NCBI RefSeq assembly: GCF_002407605.1
Contig: NZ_NXGV01000001.1
Location: forward strand, 1,650,076-1,714,075
From: Marinobacter sp. ANT_B65
GTDB taxonomy: Bacteria > Pseudomonadota > Gammaproteobacteria > Pseudomonadales > Oleiphilaceae
DNA: 64,000 nucleotides
Reading direction: 5' to 3'
Shown: positions 52,018-60,649 of the stretch, one piece after another
Position numbering within the stretch: the stretch's first letter is position 1
Layout: each line of letters begins with the position of its first letter
Position numbers and translations under genes: made by a program
The notes under the pieces: generated by a model
The model's database searches: none
Seen by the model: only the letters and a program-made list of their open reading frames with translations
What the model was told of the DNA's origin: nothing

Positions 52018-52817
52018 ACCGAGGCCTCCACTACCGGCCCGTTGTCTGCAGCATCCTCAGGCAGACCTTCTTCAACGCCCATATAGGCTTCGCGCACACG
52101 GGGATCAGCCGACACGGTTTCGTAATTGCCTTCGGTCAGAATCGCGCCACGTTGAAGAACCGTGATGGTGTCAGAAAGGTCTGCCACCACGTTCAGGTTG
52201 TGCTCAACCATCACAATCGTTCGGTTTTTGCCAACTTCTTTGATAAGTTCGGCAACGACACTGATATCTTCATGCCCCATACCCTGGGTCGGTTCGTCCA
52301 GCAACAGCAGCTCAGGATCAAGCGCAAGGGTAGTGGCTATCTCCAGAGAACGTTTACGACCGTATGGCAAATCAACAGCCTTTGCGTTCGGGAAATCCCG
52401 CAGTCCCACTGAATCCAGCAATTCCAGAGCACGATCATTGAGATCATCGAGGATCTTTTCCGAACGCCAGAAGACAAAGGTGTCTCTCCGTTTTTGCTGC
52501 AGCGCAACCCGGACATTCTCAAGCACTGTCAGATGCGGGAACACCGCCGAGATCTGGAAGGACCGCACAATCCCCATATGAGCGATTGAAGCAGAGTCCT
52601 TCCTGGTAATGTCCTGGCCGTTGAAAAGCAAGGTTCCCCGGGTTGGCGTCAAAAACTTGGTCAACAGATTGAAAACCGTAGTTTTCCCTGCGCCGTTGGG
52701 GCCGATCAAAGCATGGATAGTACCGCGCTCGATTTTCAGGTTGACGTCATCAACAGCAGTAAAGCCCTTGAACTCTTTGACGAGACCTCTCGTCTCGAGG
52801 ATCAAATCCTGACTCAT
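52014..52817 (-). CDS. livG: ABC ATP-binding protein LivG
   Basis: 267 residues. Walker A GPNGAGKTTVFNLL is canonical. The Walker B segment LLLLDEPTQGMGHEDI, H-loop MVEHNLNVV and C-terminal extension GNYETVSADPRVREAYMG are typical of LivG. The ABC signature region reads VDLPYGRKRSLEIATTL, the LivG variant of LSGGQ. It starts 40 bp after the acyl-CoA ligase and is coupled to livF. Confidence 0.92.
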   Translation of the reverse strand: MSQDLILETRGLVKEFKGFTAVDDVNLKIERGTIHALIGPNGAGKTTVFNLLTKFLTPTRGTLLFNGQDITRKDSASIAHMGIVRSFQISAVFPHLTVLENVRVALQQKRRDTFVFWRSEKILDDLNDRALELLDSVGLRDFPNAKAVDLPYGRKRSLEIATTLALDPELLLLDEPTQGMGHEDISVVAELIKEVGKNRTIVMVEHNLNVVADLSDTITVLQRGAILTEGNYETVSADPRVREAYMGVEEGLPEDAADNGPVVEASV

Positions 52818-52857
52818 AGGTATTCCTTGTTTTTATTTGCAGTACCGGAGAGCTTTT

Positions 52858-54504
52858 TTATGCATCCAGTTCGCTACGAATCAGTTTTTTATTGATCTTT
52901 CCGACGCTGGTTTTGGGGATCTCGTAGACAAACTCAATCCGTTCCGGGATCGCCCATTTCGCGATTTCGCCGCTATCAACAAACTGTTTCAGGTGGGCCT
53001 TGATAACATCGGGGGTAGCTTCTGCGCCCTCTTTGAGAACGATGGTGGCCACCGGCCGCTCATCCCAGCGTTCGTCGGGAACACCAACCACGGCGACTTC
53101 TGATACGGCAGCATGCTTGCTGATCAGGTTTTCCAGTTCGATGGTTGAGATCCATTCGCCGCCGGTCTTGATCACGTCTTTGATCCGGTCTTTGATCTGC
53201 AGGGTGTTGCGGCTGTTTATCGACCCCACATCACCGGTATGCAGCCATCCTCCTTCCCACAATTCGGCGCTTTTCTCCGGTTCCTTCAGGTAACCTCCTG
53301 TCAGCCAGGGTGCGCGGGCGACCACTTCACCGACAGCCTCGCCATCGTGGGGAACATCGTTACCTTCAGCATCGACAATACGGATATCAACCAGAGGGGT
53401 TCCGACACCGGCCAGGATGCGGGCAGCGCTCTGCTCAGCCATCGGCAAAGTGCGCTCTTCATCCGACAGGTTGACCATTGTGATAACCGGGCAGGTTTCG
53501 GACATACCGTAAGCTGTCACAAAGTTGATACCGCGCTCAGCCATCTGGGCGGACAAAGCCTGGGTAGGCGCAGAGCCACCGGTGAGCATATTCCAGCCCG
53601 ACAGATCCGTGGTCTTGGCTTCTTCGCAGTTGAGCACCATCTGCAGTACGGTCGGGACTCCGTGAGAAAAGGTAACGCCCTCCTCCCGGAACAGCTGAAC
53701 CAGGCGGTTCGGTTCATAACGACCCGGATAAACCTGTTTGACCCCCAGCATGGTGGCGATATAGGGGACACCCCAGGCATGAACATGGAACATCGGAGTC
53801 ATGGGCATATAGACATCGTCGCTACGCAGCAACGCGTTTGCATCCGAGCTACCCAGTGTTATCGCAGTACTTAGTGTGTGGAGCACCAGTTGACGATGAC
53901 TGAAGTACACCCCTTTCGGGTTGCCGGTAGTGCCGGTTGTATAGAATGTGGTCGCGATCGAATTTTCATCAAAATCCGGGAAGTCGTATTCCGTATCTGC
54001 TGCAGCCAGCATCGACTCATATTCACCGATTACATTCAGGGTGGTCGGTCCGGCGTTCTGGCCGTCTGTCAGCTGTACATAACCACGAACAGTCTCGAGC
54101 TGAGGAGCCACTTGCTCTATCAGCGGCAGAAAATCATCGTGAACCAACACAACATCATCTTCAGCGTGGTTCATGGTGTAGATAATCTGATCTGGGCTCA
54201 GCCGGATATTCACGTGATGCAACACTGCACCGATCATGGGTATGGCGAAATAGGCTTCCAGGTAGCGATTGCTGTCCCAATCCATTACGGCCACGGTATC
54301 ACCAGCACCAACGCCGGCCTTTTCCATGGCATTGGCCAGGCGTGCAATGCGTTCGTTCAGGGTGAGATAGTTATAACGGGAAATATCGCTGTATACGATT
54401 TCACGGTCAGGAAAATAACGCACACCCGATAAAAGCAGACTTTTGATCAGCAGCGGGTATTGATACGCGTTTTCTGTGCCGGGGAGCAGTTTAGGGGTTT
54501 TCAT
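52858..54504 (-). CDS. Acyl-CoA synthetase (AMP-forming), fatty-acid-ligase-like
   Basis: 548 residues of the adenylate-forming superfamily. P-loop TFYTTGTTGNPKGVYFSHRQ (about 180-199), A5-like TAYGMSETCPV, A7 motif LHTGDVGSI and the A10 lysine near PKTSVGKINKKLI at the C-terminus. It activates a carboxylic acid with ATP and CoA. As first gene of an operon with a Liv-type ABC importer, it probably activates the imported acid (medium-chain, branched or aromatic), trapping it in the cytoplasm. GAGG lies 6 bp before the start. Expression should depend on sigma-54, given the -24/-12 promoter 42 bp upstream. Confidence 0.92.
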   Translation of the reverse strand: MKTPKLLPGTENAYQYPLLIKSLLLSGVRYFPDREIVYSDISRYNYLTLNERIARLANAMEKAGVGAGDTVAVMDWDSNRYLEAYFAIPMIGAVLHHVNIRLSPDQIIYTMNHAEDDVVLVHDDFLPLIEQVAPQLETVRGYVQLTDGQNAGPTTLNVIGEYESMLAAADTEYDFPDFDENSIATTFYTTGTTGNPKGVYFSHRQLVLHTLSTAITLGSSDANALLRSDDVYMPMTPMFHVHAWGVPYIATMLGVKQVYPGRYEPNRLVQLFREEGVTFSHGVPTVLQMVLNCEEAKTTDLSGWNMLTGGSAPTQALSAQMAERGINFVTAYGMSETCPVITMVNLSDEERTLPMAEQSAARILAGVGTPLVDIRIVDAEGNDVPHDGEAVGEVVARAPWLTGGYLKEPEKSAELWEGGWLHTGDVGSINSRNTLQIKDRIKDVIKTGGEWISTIELENLISKHAAVSEVAVVGVPDERWDERPVATIVLKEGAEATPDVIKAHLKQFVDSGEIAKWAIPERIEFVYEIPKTSVGKINKKLIRSELDA

Positions 54505-54545
54505 AGTTCGCCTCGTATTTTTATTGGAGCTATACCGGGGCTAGA

Positions 54546-54560
54546 GCAAGGCAGGTGCCA
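54546..54560 (-). promoter_or_regulatory. Sigma-54 (-24/-12) promoter of the ligase-liv operon
   Basis: On the minus strand TGGCAC-CTGCC-TTGC matches the RpoN consensus TGGCAC-N5-TTGC exactly, with the GG and GC at correct spacing. Transcription should start near 54535, about 30 nt before the ligase start codon. Three palindromic activator sites lie 74-172 bp upstream, as RpoN promoters require. Confidence 0.9.
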
Positions 54561-54633
54561 ATTATGAAAAAAATACAACAGGGCTCTGTTTTTATTGGGG
54601 TAATTGTCACGCGGGTATGAGGAGCGGTAAATA

Positions 54634-54717
54634 ATGAGCGGATACCGCTCATCACCGATCAGAATAATGAGCGGTATCCGCTCACTATTCGGCTGACCAT
54701 GAGCGGGAGCCGCTCAT
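54634..54717. promoter_or_regulatory. Three palindromic enhancer sites for a sigma-54 activator
   Basis: TGAGCGG-ATA-CCGCTCA (centre 54643), TGAGCGG-TAT-CCGCTCA (centre 54676) and TGAGCGG-GAG-CCGCTCA (centre 54708) have identical 7-bp arms. They are spaced 33 and 32 bp, close to three helical turns, so they lie on one face of the DNA. A fourth half-like GGAGCGG occurs near 54620. The gene for an NtrC-type regulator at 56050-57408 is the obvious source of the binding protein. Confidence 0.88.
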
Positions 54718-54757
54718 GGTATTGGGCAAAACAGACCTGGAGGGGTGGCCTGCAGTG

Positions 54758-56053
54758 TTAACGATTCGGGGGTTCAAGCTCAGGCTTATAGATCTTCCAG
54801 TTACCCAACATACGCGTGGCCGGCGGATAGTCGTCATTGGGAATCGATTCGCCTATGGCGATAACCTGCATCACCTGATGACTGACAGGGTCGATCCAGG
54901 ATTGAAACCCGGGCGGATCTTCCGGCAGTGACAATTTCAGCCCTTCTAACGACTGGCGAATCCCTTCAGCATCCATCGTCTCCGCTTTCCGCCAGGCCTC
55001 TGCAACCGCCATGACCACGGAATAACTGCTCTCTGCCATGAAATTCGGGTATCTGCCGCTGCGCCGGTAAAACTCCCCTACAAACTCACGGTTTCCCGGG
55101 GTGTCCGGCCAGTTATTATGGTGATGCCCTGCAAGGATGACTCCGGGAGGCAGATCGTTCCCCAGCGCCGCCATAACACTGTACCCTCCTCCGGTATCGA
55201 AGTTGGCTAACTGACTGACCTCCAACAAACCCTGCAGGTGCGCCTGCCGCACAAAATTGGCAAAATCATCGCCAAAAAAATTACAGACCACGATATCCGG
55301 AGGCGAAAGCAAAAGTGCTTCGATATAGGCCGAATAGTCCGGTTCCGAGAGCTTTGGGTAATACTCCGCACTGATCTCAAAGGGAACATCCAGGGCCTCT
55401 AACCCTTCCAGCAGGTCTTCCAGTGCCTGGTGGCCGTAATCGTAGTCGGGGCCGACATAGGCCAGCGTGGTCCAGGGTGTTTCAGACTGCATTTCTTTAA
55501 GGTAGCGAGCACCCGCCCGCATGGACTGGCGGCTGTCATTGTTGACCCTGAAGTACCATGGGTTAACGGGCGCCTGTGTCAGTCTTGATGAAGTGTGGCC
55601 AGCGCCAATGAAAAGCATCTTCTGCCTTTCGGCATAAGCACTGATCTCAAGTGCGATGCTGGAGTAGACAATGCCGCAAAGAATATCAACACCCTGTTCC
55701 TCTACCAGCTGTCGGGCCAGGGTCATGCTTCGGTGGCGCTTGCCTTTACTGTCCTCCAGAAGAACTTTCAGATGCGGATAAAGCCTCGCTTCACCAGCAT
55801 TTATGTACTGTTGATTCAGAAGCGTTAGCTGATCCAGTGCCATGCCTATCGCCACATCAGCGTCCCGACCGAAAAACCCCATCGGCCCTGTCAAAGGATA
55901 AAGGCAGCCGATCGTTAAATCAGGTTCCGCCAACTCCTCCCCTTCCTGAAGCTCCAGACCGTATGCCAGAGGCACCAGCGACCAGAGAACAAGGGTTGCA
56001 CCGAAAGCCTTGCGGAAAAACCGAGGTAGATTCAAAACACTTCGGGGGTTCAT
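54758..56053 (-). CDS. Periplasmic solute-binding protein linked to two-component genes
   Basis: 431 residues with signal peptide (about 1-33, ending VPLAYG). A type I binding fold begins LTIGCLYPLTGPMGFFGRDA and continues with DILCGIVYSSIALEISAYAE and VGPDYDYGHQALEDLL. It is related to AmiC/LivJ-type proteins and FmdD-like amide/urea binders. It overlaps the regulator gene by 4 bp, so it is co-made with the kinase and regulator rather than with the transporter. It may present ligand to the kinase, or be a second binding protein for LivHM. Confidence 0.85.
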   Translation of the reverse strand: MNPRSVLNLPRFFRKAFGATLVLWSLVPLAYGLELQEGEELAEPDLTIGCLYPLTGPMGFFGRDADVAIGMALDQLTLLNQQYINAGEARLYPHLKVLLEDSKGKRHRSMTLARQLVEEQGVDILCGIVYSSIALEISAYAERQKMLFIGAGHTSSRLTQAPVNPWYFRVNNDSRQSMRAGARYLKEMQSETPWTTLAYVGPDYDYGHQALEDLLEGLEALDVPFEISAEYYPKLSEPDYSAYIEALLLSPPDIVVCNFFGDDFANFVRQAHLQGLLEVSQLANFDTGGGYSVMAALGNDLPPGVILAGHHHNNWPDTPGNREFVGEFYRRSGRYPNFMAESSYSVVMAVAEAWRKAETMDAEGIRQSLEGLKLSLPEDPPGFQSWIDPVSHQVMQVIAIGESIPNDDYPPATRMLGNWKIYKPELEPPNR

Positions 56054-57408
56054 TCTGCGATCCCCAGTTTCTGTAATCGCCGTTTGAGCGCATGGCGGGA
56101 TATGCCGAGCTTTTCTGCCGCGGCTCCCTTTCTCCCACCTGCCTGCTCCAGGGTTCTGAGAATAATGTCTCGTTCCGTTTCCGCCAGTCGATCTCCAATA
56201 GAGCTATCAGAATTATCGGCAAGGCGCGTTGAATGATCAGTCGGCTGCATTTCCGGTGGCAGCATGGAATGAGTTACCACTTCACCGGGATAAAGCACGG
56301 TCAGACGTTCCAGCAGGTTTTTCAGTTCGCGAATATTGCCCGGCCATTCATAATCTGTCAGGTGTGCCATTATTTCCGGATCAAACAACACCGGGGAACA
56401 GCCTTCACTAGAGGCCATCTTGAGACTGAAATGTTCGATCAGAAGGGGAATATCCTCCCGGCGCTGTTCCAGTGCAGGTACCCGGATCGGCATCACATTA
56501 AGGCGGTAATAAAGGTCCGCCCTGAAACTGCCTTCTTCTGCAGCCTGCCCTAATTCCCGGTTTGTAGCCGCAACAATCCGCACCTCAGCCTGATGGACCC
56601 GGCTGGATCCGATGGGCCTGTATGTGTGGTCTTCAAGAAAGCTCAGCAGTTTAGCCTGCAGCGCAAGAGGCATCTCTCCGATCTCATCCAGAAACAAGGT
56701 GCCACCGTTGGCTAACTCCACCAGCCCTGAACGACGCTGATGAGCCCCGGTATAGGCTCCTTTTTCCGCCCCGAAGAGTTCTGCTTCCAGCAATTGTTCC
56801 GGCAAGGCGGCACAATTCACTTCAACAAAAGGACCTGAGGCCACCTTCGACAGCTGGTGTACCTCACGCGCCACTACCGTTTTACCTGTACCTGAAGCGC
56901 CCTGTAACAGCAGGGTTTTGGCTCCGCTACGGGCGATGCGGGTCAGGTCTTCATGCAACCGCCGCATCGCGTCGCTCCGGCCGATCAGACGCACCTCCCC
57001 GAGCTCCCGTTCGCGGAAAAAGTGCACTTCTCTGTCCAGCCGGCAGCGTTCGAGGGTGCGGGCAATCAACGATTTCAGCTCGTGAATATCAAAAGGTTTG
57101 GTAATGAAATCCAGGGCACCATTTTTCAACGCTTCAATGGCAACCTTGATGTCCCCGTGGGCGGAAAACATCACCACAGGGCAGCCAGGCAATTGCAGCT
57201 GCAACTGTTTCAGCACTTCCAGGCCGCTGAGGTCCGGAAGCCGCAGGTCCAGCAACACCATGTCAGGCTGACAATCCAAAGCTGTTTCGATTCCGTCATT
57301 ACCGGTATAGGCAGTTGCAATCCCGTAGCCGTCGGCTCCAAGTGCCAGTTGCAACGAGCGCACCAGGCGCTGCTCATCATCAATAATCAGAACCAGTGCC
57401 TTATCCAT
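56050..57408 (-). CDS. NtrC-type sigma-54-dependent response regulator
   Basis: 452 residues from ATG 57408 (AAGGGA upstream). Receiver domain at about 3-115 (LIIDDEQRLV, Asp in MVLLDLRLPDLSG), AAA+ domain at about 135-370 with Walker A GASGTGKT, the sigma-54-contact loop GAYTGA (a functional variant of GAFTGA) and GTLFLDEIGEMP. A Fis-type helix-turn-helix is at the C-terminus (GAAAEKLGISRHALKRRLQ). It overlaps the kinase gene by 8 bp. It very probably binds the three TGAGCGG-N3-CCGCTCA palindromes just beyond the neighbouring gene and activates the ligase-liv operon. Confidence 0.93.
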   Translation of the reverse strand: MDKALVLIIDDEQRLVRSLQLALGADGYGIATAYTGNDGIETALDCQPDMVLLDLRLPDLSGLEVLKQLQLQLPGCPVVMFSAHGDIKVAIEALKNGALDFITKPFDIHELKSLIARTLERCRLDREVHFFRERELGEVRLIGRSDAMRRLHEDLTRIARSGAKTLLLQGASGTGKTVVAREVHQLSKVASGPFVEVNCAALPEQLLEAELFGAEKGAYTGAHQRRSGLVELANGGTLFLDEIGEMPLALQAKLLSFLEDHTYRPIGSSRVHQAEVRIVAATNRELGQAAEEGSFRADLYYRLNVMPIRVPALEQRREDIPLLIEHFSLKMASSEGCSPVLFDPEIMAHLTDYEWPGNIRELKNLLERLTVLYPGEVVTHSMLPPEMQPTDHSTRLADNSDSSIGDRLAETERDIILRTLEQAGGRKGAAAEKLGISRHALKRRLQKLGIAE

Positions 57409-59122
57409 GAATATCCCTTGAAGCATTGAATATCAGCGAAACCCGGGTCCCGGCTCCCGGCTCACTGCTAATCTGCAGATTTCCGCCATTAAGCTGTACC
57501 AGGCGTTTGGAAATAGACAAACCCAAGCCAGTGCCCTGGCTCCTGGTCGTGTAAAAAGGCTCCGTGGCCCTTTCCAGCGCTTCAGGGGCCATACCAGTAC
57601 CCGTGTCACCAACGATGATCACCGTATTTTCTTTAACCGTCTGAACGTCCAGATTCAACTCACCACCTTCCGGCATCGCCTGAATGCTGTTGAGCGCAAG
57701 GTTCATCAGCACCTGTTGTATCTGATTTTCATCCACACACAACTGAGCACCCTGATCGCCGGAGAGACTTAAATGAATGTTTTCTCTGACAGCCAGGGGG
57801 GCAATCAAGGCTGCCAGACGCCGAAGCAGATCGCCGGCACTTCCCCATACACGCTCGGGATCAAAAGGCCGGGCAAAGCTGAGCAGGTTCTCAACCACCC
57901 CATTGACGCGATCAATTTCCTCCAGAACAAGCGTGATCAGTTCGGCATTCCGCGGATCGTCATCCACGGGAAAACTCTGGACACAAACCTTGATGGTCGC
58001 CAGAGGATTACGAACCTCATGGGCAATACTGGCCGAGAATTCACCAAGAACCGCTTTCTTTTCAACGTCGAGACGGGAATCGATCAATGCCTGGAGCCTG
58101 CCACCCATGCGATTGAATGCTTTGGCCAGAAGTGTAATTTCATCGTTTCCTTCCGGGGGGATATGGATATTCCAATCCCCTCTGGAGACAGCTTCCGCAC
58201 CTTCTATCAAGGGCACAAAACGTCTTTTAATCCGCACAATAAGCGTCATGAGGAAGCCGCTGACCAGCACAACAGATACACCTACTCCCAGAAGGAAAAC
58301 AGGGCGCCTGAACTCCTGACTGAGGCTGACAGCGGGATTCTGCTTGAGTACTTCTACCGACCAGCCCGGCGCAAATTCCTGACTGAGCCAACTGGACGCC
58401 TGGTCCAGAGCAGGTTGACCATTTACGGTAAAACGTTGCCCTTCAGAGGTACTTAATAATGGCATGAAGCCGTCGATCCGGGTCTGGTTTCTAAGTAACT
58501 CAGTCAGGCTGGCCAAACGAACATGCAACGCAACAAATCCGGGAGAAGACGTGTCCCCGGAACTCAGTGGCAATGGTGCTGCCAGCAAAAACCAGCCTGA
58601 ATGCCCCCGGCGAGGCGCTTGCGGCCCTATTAACCAGAAATCAGCGAATTTTCTCCTGGGCAATCCTTGCAGCGACAACTCCATTTCCCCCCAATAAGGA
58701 GATCCGGATGATGCAACACCTGGCAGTGCCGTTTTCAGTTGCCATTGATCATCGAAGAAAAGCACACCATAGATATCGAAGCTGTCAGTCTCGAAGCTGA
58801 TCAGCGCATGAGTCGACTCTAACTCGGATGACAATGGATCCCACGACACGAACCGTTCGATGTTCGGCAAATCTATAATCGTTTCGAGCTCAAACTGCCG
58901 GGCTTTCAGAAAGCCTGACAACGCCGCACGGGTAGCATTCATGGAGTGCTGAACTTTCTGCTCCCCCAGGTCCTCAAGCAATTCACCGGTAAAACGGTCA
59001 TAAAGCCAGGTAACCACCAACAAAGGCAGCACAGTAACCAGCAATGCAAGCACCAGGTAGCGCCGTAGGAGACTGTTGCGCCATAAACTTATTTTTATCT
59101 GGTTTCCTGTAGCTTCCCTCAA
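57401..59122 (-). CDS. Sensor histidine kinase of the sigma-54 system
   Basis: 573 residues. TM1 is at about 22-42, a large periplasmic Cache-like domain covers about 45-270, TM2 is at about 275-297 and HAMP follows to about 350. HisKA has FSASIAHEVRNPLATIKVCV (phosphoacceptor His), and HATPase has QVLMNLALNSIQAMPEGG, VGDTGTGM and GTGLGLSISKR. It matches NtrB/DctB-type kinases that pair with NtrC-type regulators. It probably senses the carboxylate directly or through the solute-binding protein encoded with it. Confidence 0.92.
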   Translation of the reverse strand: MREATGNQIKISLWRNSLLRRYLVLALLVTVLPLLVVTWLYDRFTGELLEDLGEQKVQHSMNATRAALSGFLKARQFELETIIDLPNIERFVSWDPLSSELESTHALISFETDSFDIYGVLFFDDQWQLKTALPGVASSGSPYWGEMELSLQGLPRRKFADFWLIGPQAPRRGHSGWFLLAAPLPLSSGDTSSPGFVALHVRLASLTELLRNQTRIDGFMPLLSTSEGQRFTVNGQPALDQASSWLSQEFAPGWSVEVLKQNPAVSLSQEFRRPVFLLGVGVSVVLVSGFLMTLIVRIKRRFVPLIEGAEAVSRGDWNIHIPPEGNDEITLLAKAFNRMGGRLQALIDSRLDVEKKAVLGEFSASIAHEVRNPLATIKVCVQSFPVDDDPRNAELITLVLEEIDRVNGVVENLLSFARPFDPERVWGSAGDLLRRLAALIAPLAVRENIHLSLSGDQGAQLCVDENQIQQVLMNLALNSIQAMPEGGELNLDVQTVKENTVIIVGDTGTGMAPEALERATEPFYTTRSQGTGLGLSISKRLVQLNGGNLQISSEPGAGTRVSLIFNASRDIHG

Positions 59123-59242
59123 CGATCGATCACTCTTGAAGTATTGGCCTGAGCCCGGGGCTTAACACTATCTGTTAACTATCGAATGAAAAGCAATTAA
59201 TACGCCAACATTTCAAGTGCTGTAATTAATCGTCCGCGGATA

Positions 59243-60649
59243 TCACTGGGCGGAAACATCCACCACACTGAAAAGCCGATGGCTCCACAACCCACTGAAT
59301 TCGCGAAGCACGCTCACACGCGAATCCGCCACGTCGAGTTGCGCTTCCAGATGTGATCGCTGCGCAGCGATCCACTCTCTATTTGCATCGAGGTAATCAA
59401 TGTAGCCAATCGCCCCTTCCTGATACAGGGCTTTGGCCGTATTGAATGCCGTTCTGGACGCAATCAACGCCTGCTCACTGGCACTTTCGGAACGGGCACT
59501 TTGGGTGAAGTGCTCGGCTGCTATCCTCGCCTGCCCAACCGCATTCACCACCGTTTTCCGATAGGCCACATATTGAGCCTCAGTACGGGCAGACTGAACG
59601 TCAACCTGTTTCAAAAGCATTGGATAGCTGAGCACCGCCCATGAAATACGTGGCACAGCGCTCCAGACACCCGCAAAACCATCACCCCCGGATTCGATGT
59701 TACTCACCCCGCCAAAGCCTTCCACTGAAACCTGAGGATATAGCTCAGCAACTGCGGCCTCGGACAGAGCAGCCTGTTGCGCCAACTCCGCCAGCGCGGC
59801 AGAAATGTCAGAGCGTGCCTGAATCGCCTGGGCGAAATTCGAGCCTATGGGTAATGCCTGCGCTTTAAGCAGCGTTTCCGGGGCAGCGTTCAGAATCACC
59901 CTTTCCGGGTCCTGCCCCAGCAGAAGGGCCAATCCGGTGCGTGTGCGATATTGATCAGATATGGCCACCGGTAACATCGCGCGCTGTTGATGATACAGAG
60001 TTTCTGCTCGAGCCAGATCAAGCCGGGGAGACAACCCTGCGTCTACCCGGTTGTTTATCAGTGCGAGACTGGCTTCGAGTGCCCGCATATCAGATTCAAT
60101 CAATGCAACCTGCTGACGGGCAGATTCCCAACGCAGGTAAGCCTGAACAACGCCCACCGTAACTTCTTTAATAACGTTACGTTTCCGGGCTTGAGCATTG
60201 GCAACACCAGCCTCTCTTGCATCAATTACCGACCGTATCCGGCCAAAAAGATCCAGCTCCCACCTGACCTGCGCGCCTGAAACCGAAGACTCCAGTCTAG
60301 TGCCATCGCGCTCTGAAATACTGTACTCAGCAATGCCGCCACCTTGAGGCAAAAGCTCTGATTCACTAACGCCCAGGGTCGCAAGTGCTTCCTGTAAGCG
60401 CATGTCTGTCGCCTGAAGGTCCAGGTTCACCGTGTGTGCCAGGTCCACAAGATGATTGAGTTGCCCATCATTCAGGGCTTCCCACCACCGGCTTAGCTGG
60501 TTGTTCGTCTGCGCATCATCAACAGAGAATGTCAGCCCGTTCAGGTATTGTTGAGTGTAATCCACCTTCCCGCTGTGATCCGGAAGACTGGCACACCCAG
60601 CCAGAACCACCAGAGTTGCGACCACCGCCAGCCCCTTAATATGCAGCAT
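59243..60649 (-). CDS. RND outer-membrane factor, OprN/NodT family lipoprotein
   Basis: 468 residues with a lipoprotein signal (VVATLVVLAGCASLPDHSG, lipobox LAGC). It contains the duplicated OEP/TolC repeat: AQTNNQLSRWWEALNDGQLN, the coiled-coil segments with NRVDAGLSPRLDLARAETLY, and YQEGAIGYIDYLDANREWI near the end. It is the outer-membrane channel of the RND pump encoded upstream; start and stop codons overlap by 1 bp (TAATG). Confidence 0.92.
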   Translation of the reverse strand: MLHIKGLAVVATLVVLAGCASLPDHSGKVDYTQQYLNGLTFSVDDAQTNNQLSRWWEALNDGQLNHLVDLAHTVNLDLQATDMRLQEALATLGVSESELLPQGGGIAEYSISERDGTRLESSVSGAQVRWELDLFGRIRSVIDAREAGVANAQARKRNVIKEVTVGVVQAYLRWESARQQVALIESDMRALEASLALINNRVDAGLSPRLDLARAETLYHQQRAMLPVAISDQYRTRTGLALLLGQDPERVILNAAPETLLKAQALPIGSNFAQAIQARSDISAALAELAQQAALSEAAVAELYPQVSVEGFGGVSNIESGGDGFAGVWSAVPRISWAVLSYPMLLKQVDVQSARTEAQYVAYRKTVVNAVGQARIAAEHFTQSARSESASEQALIASRTAFNTAKALYQEGAIGYIDYLDANREWIAAQRSHLEAQLDVADSRVSVLREFSGLWSHRLFSVVDVSAQ

